A stretch of DNA of 64,000 nt from an uncultured Chitinophaga sp. (GCA_902168205.1 CABHOK010000007.1:496001-560000), one strand, 5' to 3'. Shown: positions 1 through 8,588, numbered from the stretch's first letter. The notes: generated by a model not told the origin, from the sequence alone. Translations and numbers: made by a program.

Positions 1-4
1 ATAT

Positions 5-124
5 TTGCAATATTATGCAATAAACTTAAATAATATTGCAATTAATAGCAATAAATAGCAACATGATTCAGTAAATCTGTACAATATCGTATCATTATTA
101 GCAAAAAATTGCATAATATTGCTT
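5..124. promoter_or_regulatory. Operator-like repeats before the DeoR gene
   Basis: The DNA before the regulator gene carries repeated TTGCA/TGCAA words. At 5-20 is TTGCA-ATATTA-TGCAA, an inverted repeat with 5-bp arms. At 109-124 is TTGCA-TAATAT-TGCTT, which is nearly the reverse complement of the first site (14 of 16 bases). Between them lie a further AATATTGCAATT word (about 33-44) and two ATAGCAA words (about 45-62). The last copy ends two bases before the likely ATG at 127. This layout suits autoregulation by the DeoR protein, but the ligand and any divergent gene left of the window are unknown. A TAAATCTG at 72-79 is one base off the -7 consensus. Confidence 0.5.
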
Positions 125-126
125 CT

Positions 127-876
127 ATGTTAAAAGAGGAACGTTTCCGCATTATCCTGGAAAAACTTTCAAAGGATCAGAAAGTGACCTTGAAGTCACT
201 GAGTAAACAGTTGAAGATTTCCGAATATACCGTGCGAAGAGACTTGAAAGAACTCACGGACCAGGGATTACTGAAAGCTGTGAGAGGCGGTGCTATACCA
301 CACTCTCCTACTCCCCATCATTTTGCTGATCGATTGGACTATAAAACCGATGCAAAGAAAGTCATTGCCGAAAAAGCATTGAGCTTATTGCATAACGGGC
401 AAGTTGTGGCGTTTGATGGTGGCACAACCGCGATGGCCATCGCTAGTATACTTCCGCGCGATCTGCAGATAACGGTCGTGACCAATAGCTTCCCCGTTGT
501 AAATGTACTCGAGTCGCATCCGGCCATAGAAGTGTTATTCGCTGGTGGTCGCTTGTATAAAGCAGCCTTTACTTCCATTGGACATAACGCTATCAATTTT
601 TTCAACAGTATTCGCGCTGATATATTCTTCATGGGAATCTGCAGTATTCATCCTACTATTGGTGTTACTACAATAAATTACGAAGAGAGCCAGGTAAAGA
701 AGGCCGTTGCTGAAGTGTCCAAAAAAGTAGTCGCGTTATCACCACACGAAAGAATAAATACGGCTGAAGCTTATTTCATTTGTGATTCCTCCAAGGTGGA
801 TGTAATCATCACCGATGAAGAAGGAAAGGCCATGGCAGAAGATTCTTTCAAAGGTTCAGGAATTACAATTATGTAA
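127..876 (+). CDS. DeoR/GlpR family transcriptional regulator
   Basis: Cytoplasmic sugar-phosphate-type repressor of the DeoR family, about 249 residues, the usual family length. The N-terminus (about residues 5-58) is the DeoR helix-turn-helix, with the recognition stretch SEYTVRRDLKEL and the following GLLKAVRGGA. The rest is the DeoR sensor domain, with the phosphosugar-binding loop FDGGTT at about 96-101 and the late motif VDVIITDE. An upstream TTG at 109 is in frame, but the ATG at 127 gives the usual family start (M-KEERF) and keeps the operator-like repeat outside the gene. The effector sugar cannot be read from the sequence and no sugar-kinase or transporter gene lies downstream on this strand; targets may lie left of the window. 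Confidence 0.88.
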   Translation: MLKEERFRIILEKLSKDQKVTLKSLSKQLKISEYTVRRDLKELTDQGLLKAVRGGAIPHSPTPHHFADRLDYKTDAKKVIAEKALSLLHNGQVVAFDGGTTAMAIASILPRDLQITVVTNSFPVVNVLESHPAIEVLFAGGRLYKAAFTSIGHNAINFFNSIRADIFFMGICSIHPTIGVTTINYEESQVKKAVAEVSKKVVALSPHERINTAEAYFICDSSKVDVIITDEEGKAMAEDSFKGSGITIM

Positions 877-1013
877 CTGCATACGCTCTCCGGTAAATAT
901 AGAGGGGTTGCTCGCAGGCGTACAAAAAAATCCGGAAAGCGGGAGTATTCGGTATATCAATAAATACTATCAAAGGTATATTTACTACAGTACCCAATTG
1001 AATAGCCCTCATC

Positions 1014-1910
1014 ATGAAAACTCTTCTCCTCCTGCTTATCATCACGCTACCCGGTATCGTATCAGGACAAAAGCAAAAGACAGACACACCCCTGTATCTT
1101 GGAGAGAAACGCCCGGGTACCACTCCTGTTAAATTTGCTCCCGGAGTTATATCCGTGGTGGGCCGAAGTGAATTCGGTTCTGTATTTTCACGCAACGGTC
1201 AGGAGTTCTACTTCGCTGTTGACACTGCCGGCAGAGCGGAGATCCGATTCATGCACCTCAACAAAGGTAAATGGACAAAACCAAAGCGGCTGGTATTCGA
1301 CAATACATTCAGCTTCAACGACCCGATGTTATCCCCGGATGAGACTAAACTATTCTTCATATCCGACAGACCTTTGGCGGCTACCGGAGAGAAGAAGGAT
1401 TACGATATCTGGTATATGGAAAGAACAGCGAACGGTTGGTCTAAACCGATAAACGCTGGTACCGCCATCAACTCCGATAAAAATGAATACTATATATCTT
1501 TTTCGAAGGATGGAACGATCTATTACTCTTCCAACCGGGATCCGCGGAACGAATGGAACTATAATATACTATACGCATCGCCTGCAGGACAGAATAAATT
1601 TAAAAATGCGGTTCCGTTAAACGATTCCGTTAACTCATCTTACTATGAAGCAGATGTATTTATAGCGGGTGATAAATCATACCTGATATTCTGCGGAGAT
1701 AATCCGGACGGACTTGGTCGTGGTGATCTTTACATCAGTTTCAAAAAGGCTGACGGCACGTGGACAAAAGCCCGGAGCATGGGTAAGACTATTAATACCG
1801 AAGACCATGAGCTCTGTCCGTTCGTAACCGCAGATGGAAAGTACTTATTCTATACCAGCAACCAGGACATATATTGGGTGGATGCCAGCATCATCAACAA
1901 ATTACGATAG
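1014..1910 (+). CDS. Exported PD40 (TolB-like) beta-propeller protein
   Basis: 298 residues with a cleavable signal peptide (MKTLLLLLIITLPGIVSGQ). The mature part shows repeated PD40/WD40-like blades: LSPDETKLFFISDRP, FSKDGTIYYSSNRD and TADGKYLFYTSNQD, each the S/F-x-D-G-x-x-hydrophobic-Y-x-S-N/D pattern. Such propellers sit in the periplasm or at the outer membrane and usually mediate protein contacts; a catalytic role is not indicated. The gene stands alone, 137 bp after the DeoR gene and convergent with the AraC gene that ends 14 bp further on. The specific function is unknown. Confidence 0.75.
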   Translation: MKTLLLLLIITLPGIVSGQKQKTDTPLYLGEKRPGTTPVKFAPGVISVVGRSEFGSVFSRNGQEFYFAVDTAGRAEIRFMHLNKGKWTKPKRLVFDNTFSFNDPMLSPDETKLFFISDRPLAATGEKKDYDIWYMERTANGWSKPINAGTAINSDKNEYYISFSKDGTIYYSSNRDPRNEWNYNILYASPAGQNKFKNAVPLNDSVNSSYYEADVFIAGDKSYLIFCGDNPDGLGRGDLYISFKKADGTWTKARSMGKTINTEDHELCPFVTADGKYLFYTSNQDIYWVDASIINKLR

Positions 1911-1924
1911 CTGGCACGTATATA

Positions 1925-2740
1925 TTAACCTGCGCGCGAACCCAGACCGGTTGGTGTATATCCAAATTGCTTTTTGAATGCATACGAAAAGTGCGAAAGG
2001 TCTTCAAAGCCAACTTCCAGGTATACTTCCACCGGTTTCTTTTTCTTTTCCGTAAGTTGATAGTAAGCCAGTTCCAGCCTCTTTTGCGTCAGCCACTTTT
2101 GAGGTGTTGCGTTGAAATGTTTTCGAAAGTCACGGTTAAAAGTTGAAAGACTGCGCCCGGTGAGATAGCCGAATTTTTCCATCGGCATATTGAACATAAA
2201 GTTCTTTTCCATAAAACTCACCAGGTCAATTTTTCCGGGCTCTTCAAAGTTTGCCAGTATACCATCAATCTCGCTATCGATGATGCGAAGAATACTGATG
2301 GCTTCGTTTATTTTCAGCGAGGCTATATTTTCCGGAAACTGCTCCTGCACTTCGAAGTAGGGAATCACAGAAGCAAAGCAACTCTTCAGTAACGGATGGT
2401 CGCTAAAGCAACGAATCTTCTGCGATATCGCTGCTTTAGGTTTCACTTCGATTGGGGCGTAAAATGTACGTAGCCTGTCCGTTGTCAGGTGCATCACTAC
2501 GGTTTTATGCGGCAATCCGTCCTTAGGATAATTGATAACAGTCGCCAGTTGGTTTCTTGGTATTAAAAAGATATCCCCCGCGCGAAATATATACTCATTA
2601 TCGGCCTGAATGATCTTGGTCTCCCCCGATATAAACCACACCAACATGTGCTGATCAAACACCACTTCGGTTTTGAACAACTTGTCTTCGTAGCAGGAAA
2701 GTTTGATATCAGGTGTTATATAGTTCGTTACAAATTCCAT
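1925..2740 (-). CDS. AraC family transcriptional regulator
   Basis: 271 residues. The C-terminal ~100 residues are the double helix-turn-helix of the AraC family (SLSTFNRDFRKHFNATP, then EVGFEDLSHFSYAFKKQFGYTP). The N-terminal part (about 20-120) looks like a cupin-type sensor (VWFISGETKIIQAD, AGDIFLIPRNQLA). The gene starts 15 bp after the stop of the SDR oxidoreductase, so the two are one minus-strand operon. Two direct repeats before the oxidoreductase gene are the probable binding sites, so the protein likely activates its own operon. The inducer is unknown. Confidence 0.88.
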   Translation of the reverse strand: MEFVTNYITPDIKLSCYEDKLFKTEVVFDQHMLVWFISGETKIIQADNEYIFRAGDIFLIPRNQLATVINYPKDGLPHKTVVMHLTTDRLRTFYAPIEVKPKAAISQKIRCFSDHPLLKSCFASVIPYFEVQEQFPENIASLKINEAISILRIIDSEIDGILANFEEPGKIDLVSFMEKNFMFNMPMEKFGYLTGRSLSTFNRDFRKHFNATPQKWLTQKRLELAYYQLTEKKKKPVEVYLEVGFEDLSHFSYAFKKQFGYTPTGLGSRAG

Positions 2741-2755
2741 AGAATATATGTATCC

Positions 2756-3775
2756 TTAATCAACCGGAAAAGATATACCTGCCATTTTCTCACTCAGCGT
2801 CCACAAGCGTTTTGCATTTACTTCATCGAGTGAATACGGCTGCACTCCGCGCAAAGTCCAGGGCTCATCATATTTATGCTCGATGTTTCCGGAATCCAGC
2901 TCGGCTATATCTGCGTTCTCGCAATATACTCCACCTACGCCATTTAACATCGGGCTGGTAGCACACCAAACCGATGTAGCTGCACCTTGCGCCAGTGTTT
3001 TCAGTTTCCGCTCTACCTCCGGAAAAATATTGCCGTTGGCATCATGTGTACCCATTTGCTTGAATAATTCAATCGGGGCTTCGCGGCCCAGGTCGGTGCC
3101 ATATACCGAGCCCGGATGAAGCGAATATACTCGTACATCAAATGCTTTGCTACGATTATCCAGTTCAACGCTGAATAAATTGTTGGCTGTCTTGGACTGT
3201 CCATAACCCAGCAAGGTTTGGTACTCGCGATGCTCAAAGTGTGGATCATCAAAATTGAACGGTGCCATGTGATGTCCGAACGAGGAAACGTTCACAACCC
3301 TTGCACCATGCGCCTTTTTCAACGCAGGCCAGAGTCGAGCCGTAAGTTGAAAGTGTCCTAAATGGTTTGTTGCCAATTGAGACTCATACCCACGACTGTC
3401 TCTGCGCAGGGGCACCCACATGATGCCGGCATTATTGATGAGTATATGCAGCGGTCTTCCGGACGCCAGAAATTTCTCAGCGAGTGCGTCAATCGAAGCA
3501 GGCTGCATCAGGTCCAGTGTCTCAATTTCTACATTCGCTATATCGGTTAAATTTTTCTTTGCCTTTTCTACATCGCGAACCGGCACAATAACCGTAGCGC
3601 CTGCTGCTGCCAGCGTCTTTGTTGTTTCCAAACCTATACCGGCATAGCCTCCTGTTATGATCGCTACTTTGCCGGTAAGGTTAATTCCCCTGATAACATC
3701 ACTTGTTGTTGAAGTTGCGTTAAATCCGGAGCCGATGGGGATCTGCAATGCTCCCTGGTAATTGTTCTTTTTCAT
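2756..3775 (-). CDS. Short-chain dehydrogenase/reductase (SDR), NAD(P)-dependent
   Basis: About 339 residues, an oxidoreductase of the SDR superfamily similar in layout to the retinol-dehydrogenase/WWOX-like group. Visible motifs: the dinucleotide-binding TGGYAGIG (about residue 40-47), LINNAGIM, the NVSS active-site serine strand, and the catalytic Y-x-x-x-K in YGQSKTAN, followed by HPGSV. The ATG at 3773-3775 is preferred over an in-frame TTG two codons earlier. It is first in an operon with the AraC regulator. The promoter shows a -7 element and two upstream direct repeats. The substrate is not apparent. Confidence 0.88.
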   Translation of the reverse strand: MKKNNYQGALQIPIGSGFNATSTTSDVIRGINLTGKVAIITGGYAGIGLETTKTLAAAGATVIVPVRDVEKAKKNLTDIANVEIETLDLMQPASIDALAEKFLASGRPLHILINNAGIMWVPLRRDSRGYESQLATNHLGHFQLTARLWPALKKAHGARVVNVSSFGHHMAPFNFDDPHFEHREYQTLLGYGQSKTANNLFSVELDNRSKAFDVRVYSLHPGSVYGTDLGREAPIELFKQMGTHDANGNIFPEVERKLKTLAQGAATSVWCATSPMLNGVGGVYCENADIAELDSGNIEHKYDEPWTLRGVQPYSLDEVNAKRLWTLSEKMAGISFPVD

Positions 3776-3797
3776 GTCCAATTGATTTTGTTATAGA

Positions 3798-3867
3798 CAA
3801 AAGTAGAACGCATCCATCCCATCGGCTTTGTTTAAAATGCCATTGTTGCTTTGTTTAAAATGTCATG
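3798..3867 (-). promoter_or_regulatory. AraC-type activated promoter of the SDR-araC operon
   Basis: On the minus strand TACTTTTG (3805-3798) matches the Bacteroidota -7 consensus TAnnTTTG and lies 23 bp before the ATG. Upstream are two near-identical direct repeats of GCTTTGTTTAAAATGNCAT in plus orientation, at 3825-3843 and 3849-3867 (18 of 19 identical, period 24 bp). There is no clear -33 TTTG at the expected place. Tandem direct half-sites just upstream of a -7 element are the classical arrangement for an AraC-family activator; the co-transcribed AraC protein is the natural candidate. Confidence 0.65.
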
Positions 3868-3970
3868 ATGTATTTATTCTGTGTGTCATGCCGCTGCCGC
3901 AAAATTCAATCGGGAGATATGTGAAATTGTAGCGGCATCCCCAAGGTGGTGATTTCATATCGAGACACTT

Positions 3971-4021
3971 CTACTCTCGAATAGCAGCAAGAGGATTCCG
4001 CACAGCAAGACTATATTTCAT
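3971..4021 (-). pseudogene. Possible remnant of an FtsX-like permease C-terminus
   Basis: Read on the minus strand this short piece encodes MKYSLAVRNPLAAIRE and a stop. The pattern A-x-R-N-P-(L/V)-x-(A/S)-(I/L)-R-x-E is the usual C-terminal end of the FtsX-like permeases, three full copies of which occur in this window. It begins inside, and out of frame with, the last codons of the acyltransferase gene. It may be a scar of a lost permease gene, or chance; the match is only about 15 residues long. Confidence 0.25.
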
Positions 4022-5133
4022 AGCACTATGGTGCTGGCGGAATGACGCTCTGTTGCATCATGCCTGCTATACTCTTCTTTTTTATTCTTCAACTTCAATC
4101 CGAACAGCGGCCGAAGTATATTTATTCGTTTTATCACTTCGAATGCAGCAAAGCATCCTATACCGGTAAACAAAAGTACCAGCACAAACTCAAGCTGCAC
4201 GGGTATATCCAGCGGGAAAATCCACCAGGATCCTAAAAACAAAAAGATCATGTGAAGAATATATACGGGGTATGCAGCCTCACTTAAATAGGACAATACT
4301 TTCCCCGGACGATTCAGGTATTTATATCCAAATGCAAACATGGTTAGTATCCAGCACTGAGACTCTATTGCTAGCAGATAACCCGGAGCTTTCAGTGCCA
4401 TCCATATAAATCGAAGAGTGAAGAATGCAATCGCCAATATCAAAAACATCCATCTATACTTCAGCAGCATATTCCAGAATCCTTCGCCTGCTAACACGAA
4501 ACAGAATCCACAGAAGAATGCAATCAGACCAAGCACGAACCCGTGCCACGTCATGGCGTATAGTTCATACGGGTTCGGTTTTATTATCAACACTTCAACC
4601 ACAAAGAGCATCAGTACCGGCAGTAATCCGAGGGGATGACTTAGTATAGCTTTTAGACCGTGCACAAATTTACCCGGCTCATTTTTTTTCAGATAATAAA
4701 ACAGTGGTGAAAGCAGCGTTACATATAGCATAATGTTTCCGAGAAACCAGAGGTGTCCCGGGTTGAACGCATAGCTCACATCCCACTTATAATAACGTTG
4801 CCAGATCATGACACTCAACGGAAAAATGCAAAACATCCCGAAGACATACGGAAGCAGTATCCGAAGCGCGCGGTCCTGCATAAGTTGCTTCCAGCTTCGT
4901 TGCTGCATGGCAAAATATACTCCCATCCCCGACACAAAGAACAGAAACGGTATACGCCATATATTTAACATTGCCATCGGCAACCAGAGTGATGTCCACG
5001 AATCACCGTTGGAAATAAAACCGATCATGATGCCCCAGGGTTGAAATCCAATCGCGACATGGTATATCAAAAGCAATCCGATGGCGATCACGCGAAGCCA
5101 ATCGATATCATACCGTCTGTTTGTGGTTAGCAT
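4018..5133 (-). CDS. Acyltransferase 3 family membrane protein (OpgC-like)
   Basis: 371 residues, an integral inner-membrane O-acyltransferase of the acyltransferase-3 family. The start YDIDWLRVIAIGLLLIYHV carries the family's D-x-L-R and the conserved His at the end of the first membrane segment; about ten hydrophobic segments follow. Family members move acyl groups (acetyl, succinyl) onto periplasmic glucans, polysaccharides or lipids; the OpgC-like group succinylates glucans. The acceptor here is unknown. The C-terminal tail after KLKNKKEE (about 17 residues) looks unrelated to the family and runs into a possible FtsX remnant, so the end may have been altered. Ankyrin lipoprotein gene lies 28 bp upstream on the same strand. 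Confidence 0.82.
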   Translation of the reverse strand: MLTTNRRYDIDWLRVIAIGLLLIYHVAIGFQPWGIMIGFISNGDSWTSLWLPMAMLNIWRIPFLFFVSGMGVYFAMQQRSWKQLMQDRALRILLPYVFGMFCIFPLSVMIWQRYYKWDVSYAFNPGHLWFLGNIMLYVTLLSPLFYYLKKNEPGKFVHGLKAILSHPLGLLPVLMLFVVEVLIIKPNPYELYAMTWHGFVLGLIAFFCGFCFVLAGEGFWNMLLKYRWMFLILAIAFFTLRFIWMALKAPGYLLAIESQCWILTMFAFGYKYLNRPGKVLSYLSEAAYPVYILHMIFLFLGSWWIFPLDIPVQLEFVLVLLFTGIGCFAAFEVIKRINILRPLFGLKLKNKKEEYSRHDATERHSASTIVL

Positions 5134-5161
5134 ACTCGTTGATGTTTAGGGAGTGAATTTG

Positions 5162-5734
5162 TTATTTCAGCATGCCTGCGATTACAGGTCTTGTCTGCTC
5201 GATATAGGTATAGTCGAGTTTAAGTCCCATGGGCTCAAGTACCTTTCCAATCATATCATATATACTTTTTGACTCCGCGAATGTACCAGCTACGGTCTGG
5301 TAAGGCGTTGCTCCGAAATTATTCACGATCGTTTTATCCGCACCTTTCTCAAGCAGCATGCGAACGATTTCCGGGCGACAAAAGAAAGCCGATGAGTGAA
5401 GCGCGGTTGATCCGTCATTATTCTGAAAGTTGAGATCGGCACCGGCATCGATCAGGATTTTTGCTTCATCTGTTTTACCAAACACGGCCGCGCTGATCAG
5501 CGGACTTGATCCGCCGAAAGGATCTTTCTCATTTATATTGCTTCCAGCTGCGATGTGTTGTCTCAAGGCCTCTTTGTTCCCGGTGATCACAGCTGTGTGA
5601 ATATCAATGTCAGGAATCTGGCCGCCTGTTTTCTTTTCAGATTCATTTCCGGACTTGCAGGATACCATTGTTACCAGAAATAAAAAAAGGATAGCCACAG
5701 ATGATGTGAAGTTGTTGAATGTTGAAGTTTTCAT
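5162..5734 (-). CDS. Ankyrin-repeat lipoprotein
   Basis: 190 residues. A hydrophobic N-terminus ends in VTMVSC (Cys about residue 26), a Bacteroidota-style lipobox, so the protein is probably a lipoprotein in the periplasm or outer membrane. The mature part has about three to four ankyrin repeats, e.g. FGGSSPLISAAVFGKTDEAK and NDGSTALHSSAFFCRPEIVR, which act in protein-protein binding. It is transcribed away from the AraC-TPR regulator (divergent, 259 bp apart) and towards the acyltransferase, with which it may share a transcript. Partner unknown. Confidence 0.78.
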   Translation of the reverse strand: MKTSTFNNFTSSVAILFLFLVTMVSCKSGNESEKKTGGQIPDIDIHTAVITGNKEALRQHIAAGSNINEKDPFGGSSPLISAAVFGKTDEAKILIDAGADLNFQNNDGSTALHSSAFFCRPEIVRMLLEKGADKTIVNNFGATPYQTVAGTFAESKSIYDMIGKVLEPMGLKLDYTYIEQTRPVIAGMLK

Positions 5735-5993
5735 GTTCGTTTGAGTTTAGTTTTTGGAAAAATTTGATGGACTCAAAGAACGCCTGAACGCCCGCGCAGC
5801 ACGAAACAACGGTGCGTCCAAAACCATCAACTTTGCTGGAATTGATATAAATGATGACGCATCGATAGCAATTTTGATGCATCTGCGTAGCGAAACCCGT
5901 AACTTGAAGCTGTTTTACTATACCTTGAAGAAATTTTTGTGTGCACGGAGGTCTGCCGTTCCCTGCTCACAGACAAAATTGTTGAAACATACC

Positions 5994-8075
5994 ATGTCCG
6001 ATTTACCCTTGTCCGAAACTGATTTTACAACACGGCTTACCACCGCGATCGAAAAGAATATGGCCAACGAGCAGTTCGGTGTCTCCGAGCTTGCAGACGA
6101 AATGAACATGAGCCGGTCGAACCTGCTGCGAAAAGTAAAAAAGGAATATAACCTTTCGGTGAGCCAGCTCATCAGCCAGGTTCGACTTACGCGTGCCATG
6201 GAATTACTGCGAAGTACATCCCAAAATGTGTCGGAGGTTTCGCACCAGGTTGGTTTCAACAGCAGTTCGTATTTCATTAAATGCTTCCGCGAATACTATG
6301 GCTATCCACCGGGGGAAGTTGGCAAGCGTGATGTTGCCGCAGCCGCTATACCGGTTGGAAAATTACCGGATGATGACAACACCCCAACGCCCGCTACACC
6401 CCGACACTATAAACGGTATATAATTATAGGAGCTGTCGTGCTCGTACTGGTGGTAGCGGCTATATGGGTATGGTCTGCGCTTCGACTAAAGGACGAGGAG
6501 AAATCTATTGTTGTATTACCCTTTAAGAATGAAAGCAGCGATTCATCCAATGTATACCTGATCAACGGTTTGATGGAGGCTACTCTCAATAACCTCCAGC
6601 AAATTCAGAACCTTCGTGTGGTCAGCAGAACATCAGCTGAAAAGTATCGCAAGACTTCCAAGTCTGTATCGGAGATGGCGAAAGAATTGAACGTTCGATA
6701 TTTTGTAGAAGGAAGCGGCCAGAAAATAGGAGATAAAATTTTACTGAACATCCAGTTGATTGATGGCGAAACGGACAAACATCTATGGGCTAAGCAATAC
6801 CGCAGAGAATCTAAAGATATATTTGAGTTGCAAGAAGAGATTGCGCAAAATATAGCGAGCGAGATCGAAGTGATTCTTACACCGGAAGAAAAGAGTCGTA
6901 TCGAAAAGAAACCTACCGATGATCTCGAAGCGTACGACTACTATCTGAAAGGTAAAGATCTGTTTTACCGAAGCGGACGAAACGATCTCGAAGCTTCTAT
7001 TCCGTTATTCAAAAAAGCGATCGAGCGAGATCCTGAATTCGCACTGGCGTATGCAACGGCCACCATGGTATATTATTACCTCGACATTTTCAATTTGAAA
7101 AAAGCGCACGCGGATGATATAGAATTGTTCGCAGAAAAGGCGATGCTATATGATCCTAAATCAAGTGAAAGTCTCATAGCAAAAGCGTTGTCGTTTGCTG
7201 CACGCCAGGAGTATGAGCTGTCTATTCCCTATTTTGAAAAAGCATTGGAATATGATCCGCGTTCCGGACTCGTACTGCATTTTCTAACGGAGTTCTATAA
7301 CATTCATGTTCCGAACCCGGCTAAATACCTGGAGTATGCTATACAGAAAGTAAAAGTTGATCATGCTATAGATTCGGCCACCCGGAGTTTCAACTATTTT
7401 CATTTAAGCAATGCGCTGGCCCAGACCGGATTTCTCGATGAAGCACTGCGATACAATACGCGATCGTTACAACTCAATCCGAAGAATTTCTTTGCAGGCT
7501 ATGTACGGGCCTATATACATTATGGAACCGATCGTAGTTGCGAGAAGACTAAAGCGATACTTCAAGCCGAATGGAAAAAGGATACAATGCGCTTTGATAT
7601 ACTGCAAGAGATCGGAAAGGTTAATTTCATGATGCGCGATTTTGCCGGTGCGCGATCATGCTATGATCGTGCTATACCCATCATGCAGATGTTTGGTATG
7701 GACATTTTCAGACATGAATACCTGCGGATCGGAGCTGCGTATGCTCACACCGGAGACAAAGCAAAAGCTGATTATTATGTAAATGAGTTCAGGCATTTTG
7801 CTGACAGTTCGCAGACGATGTATAAAGATATGTTCCTTGCTTCGTACTATTCGTACCAGGGTGATAACGCAAAGGCGATTATGCATTTCAGGAAGTTTGC
7901 CAATGAGCAGGATAATTTTCTGTACTGGTTATTGCTGTTGCGCGATGATCCGCTCGGGGATAACCTGCGGAAGAGTCCCGAGTTTGATCCGATCATGAAG
8001 CTTATCGAAGTCAAATTCTGGAAGAAGAACCGGGAGATGAAAGAGCGTTTCGCAGATGATTTCAGAAACCTGTAG
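5994..8075 (+). CDS. Membrane-bound AraC-type regulator with TolB-like and TPR domains
   Basis: 693 residues from the ATG at 5994; a further 80 codons upstream stay open from a TTG but do not look like protein. The order is: AraC helix-turn-helix at the N-terminus (about 15-110, with FGVSELADEMNMSRSNLLRK and VSHQVGFNSSSYFIKCFREYYGYPP), one membrane segment (about 142-162), a TolB-N/FlgO-like domain (about 170-290, starting SIVVLPFKNES and containing IDGETDKHLWAKQYRRE), then about 400 residues of TPR-type helices. This makes a one-component regulator whose DNA-binding part is cytoplasmic and whose sensor lies across the membrane, similar in logic to CadC. Divergent ankyrin lipoprotein gene is a possible target. 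A TATACCTTGAAG about 75 bp upstream may be the promoter. Confidence 0.85.
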   Translation: MSDLPLSETDFTTRLTTAIEKNMANEQFGVSELADEMNMSRSNLLRKVKKEYNLSVSQLISQVRLTRAMELLRSTSQNVSEVSHQVGFNSSSYFIKCFREYYGYPPGEVGKRDVAAAAIPVGKLPDDDNTPTPATPRHYKRYIIIGAVVLVLVVAAIWVWSALRLKDEEKSIVVLPFKNESSDSSNVYLINGLMEATLNNLQQIQNLRVVSRTSAEKYRKTSKSVSEMAKELNVRYFVEGSGQKIGDKILLNIQLIDGETDKHLWAKQYRRESKDIFELQEEIAQNIASEIEVILTPEEKSRIEKKPTDDLEAYDYYLKGKDLFYRSGRNDLEASIPLFKKAIERDPEFALAYATATMVYYYLDIFNLKKAHADDIELFAEKAMLYDPKSSESLIAKALSFAARQEYELSIPYFEKALEYDPRSGLVLHFLTEFYNIHVPNPAKYLEYAIQKVKVDHAIDSATRSFNYFHLSNALAQTGFLDEALRYNTRSLQLNPKNFFAGYVRAYIHYGTDRSCEKTKAILQAEWKKDTMRFDILQEIGKVNFMMRDFAGARSCYDRAIPIMQMFGMDIFRHEYLRIGAAYAHTGDKAKADYYVNEFRHFADSSQTMYKDMFLASYYSYQGDNAKAIMHFRKFANEQDNFLYWLLLLRDDPLGDNLRKSPEFDPIMKLIEVKFWKKNREMKERFADDFRNL

Positions 8076-8111
8076 CACGAGACATATAGTATATATTTAA
8101 ACGTTATCAAT

Positions 8112-8480
8112 ATGCCATACGATCAGCACCTCCTCGAACGGGTTGAGAAAGTTTTCAAGAAAAAGAAAATGAAGCCTGTTCAAAAAAATATGATCGGTGG
8201 ACTTTGCTTTATGGTGAATGATAAAATGGTTGTTGGCGTAACGAACGATTCGCTGATGGTTCGCATCGATCCTGAGCTATACCCAATGGCCTTAAAGAAA
8301 AAAGGTTGCCGCCACATGGATTTTAACGGAAGAACGCTCAAAGGATTTTTACTTGTGGAATCTATAGGCCTTCGCTCCGATAAAGACCTTCTATACTGGA
8401 TTGAGCTGAGCCTGAACTTTAACCCGAAAGCAAAAGCAGCCAAAAAGAAATCAACACCTGCAAAAAATAGGAAGCTATAG
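8112..8480 (+). CDS. TfoX/Sxy N-terminal domain protein
   Basis: 122 residues, nearly all one TfoX N-terminal domain: MIGGLCFMVNDKMVVGVTND, LMVRIDPE, and a later HMDFNGRTLKGFLLVE. A basic Lys/Ala-rich tail follows (KAKAAKKKSTPAKNRK). The family is named after the competence regulator Sxy/TfoX, but short one-domain members in Bacteroidota have no shown role in competence. It begins 36 bp after the AraC-TPR gene, so it may be co-transcribed, and is followed by a strong terminator. Confidence 0.8.
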   Translation: MPYDQHLLERVEKVFKKKKMKPVQKNMIGGLCFMVNDKMVVGVTNDSLMVRIDPELYPMALKKKGCRHMDFNGRTLKGFLLVESIGLRSDKDLLYWIELSLNFNPKAKAAKKKSTPAKNRKL

Positions 8481-8486
8481 CAAAAA

Positions 8487-8588
8487 AGCTGCTGGCTACT
8501 GGCTTCTGGTTGCAAGCCTGGCCAGAGGCAAAGACTCGTGGCTGCCACTATATATATAGTCGCGAGCTTTGAGTTGTGAGCTGCGAGT
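8487..8588. repeat. Low-complexity word-like intergenic repeats
   Basis: The spacer after the TfoX-like gene is made of degenerate short words: AGCTGCTGGCTACTGGCTTC (from 8488) is built from CTGGCT-like units, and CGCGAGCTTTGAGTTGTGAG (from 8561) from GAGCT/GTGAGC units, with a run of TATATATATA between. It does not encode protein in any frame I recognise. Such word-like stretches occur between genes in Bacteroidota; I cannot test copy number from this window. Confidence 0.4.

Noticed and set aside
5754-5993. N-terminal extension of the AraC-TPR regulator from a TTG
   Set aside because: The extra 80 residues have no domain, precede the normal AraC start, and contain the likely promoter; ATG at 5994 preferred.
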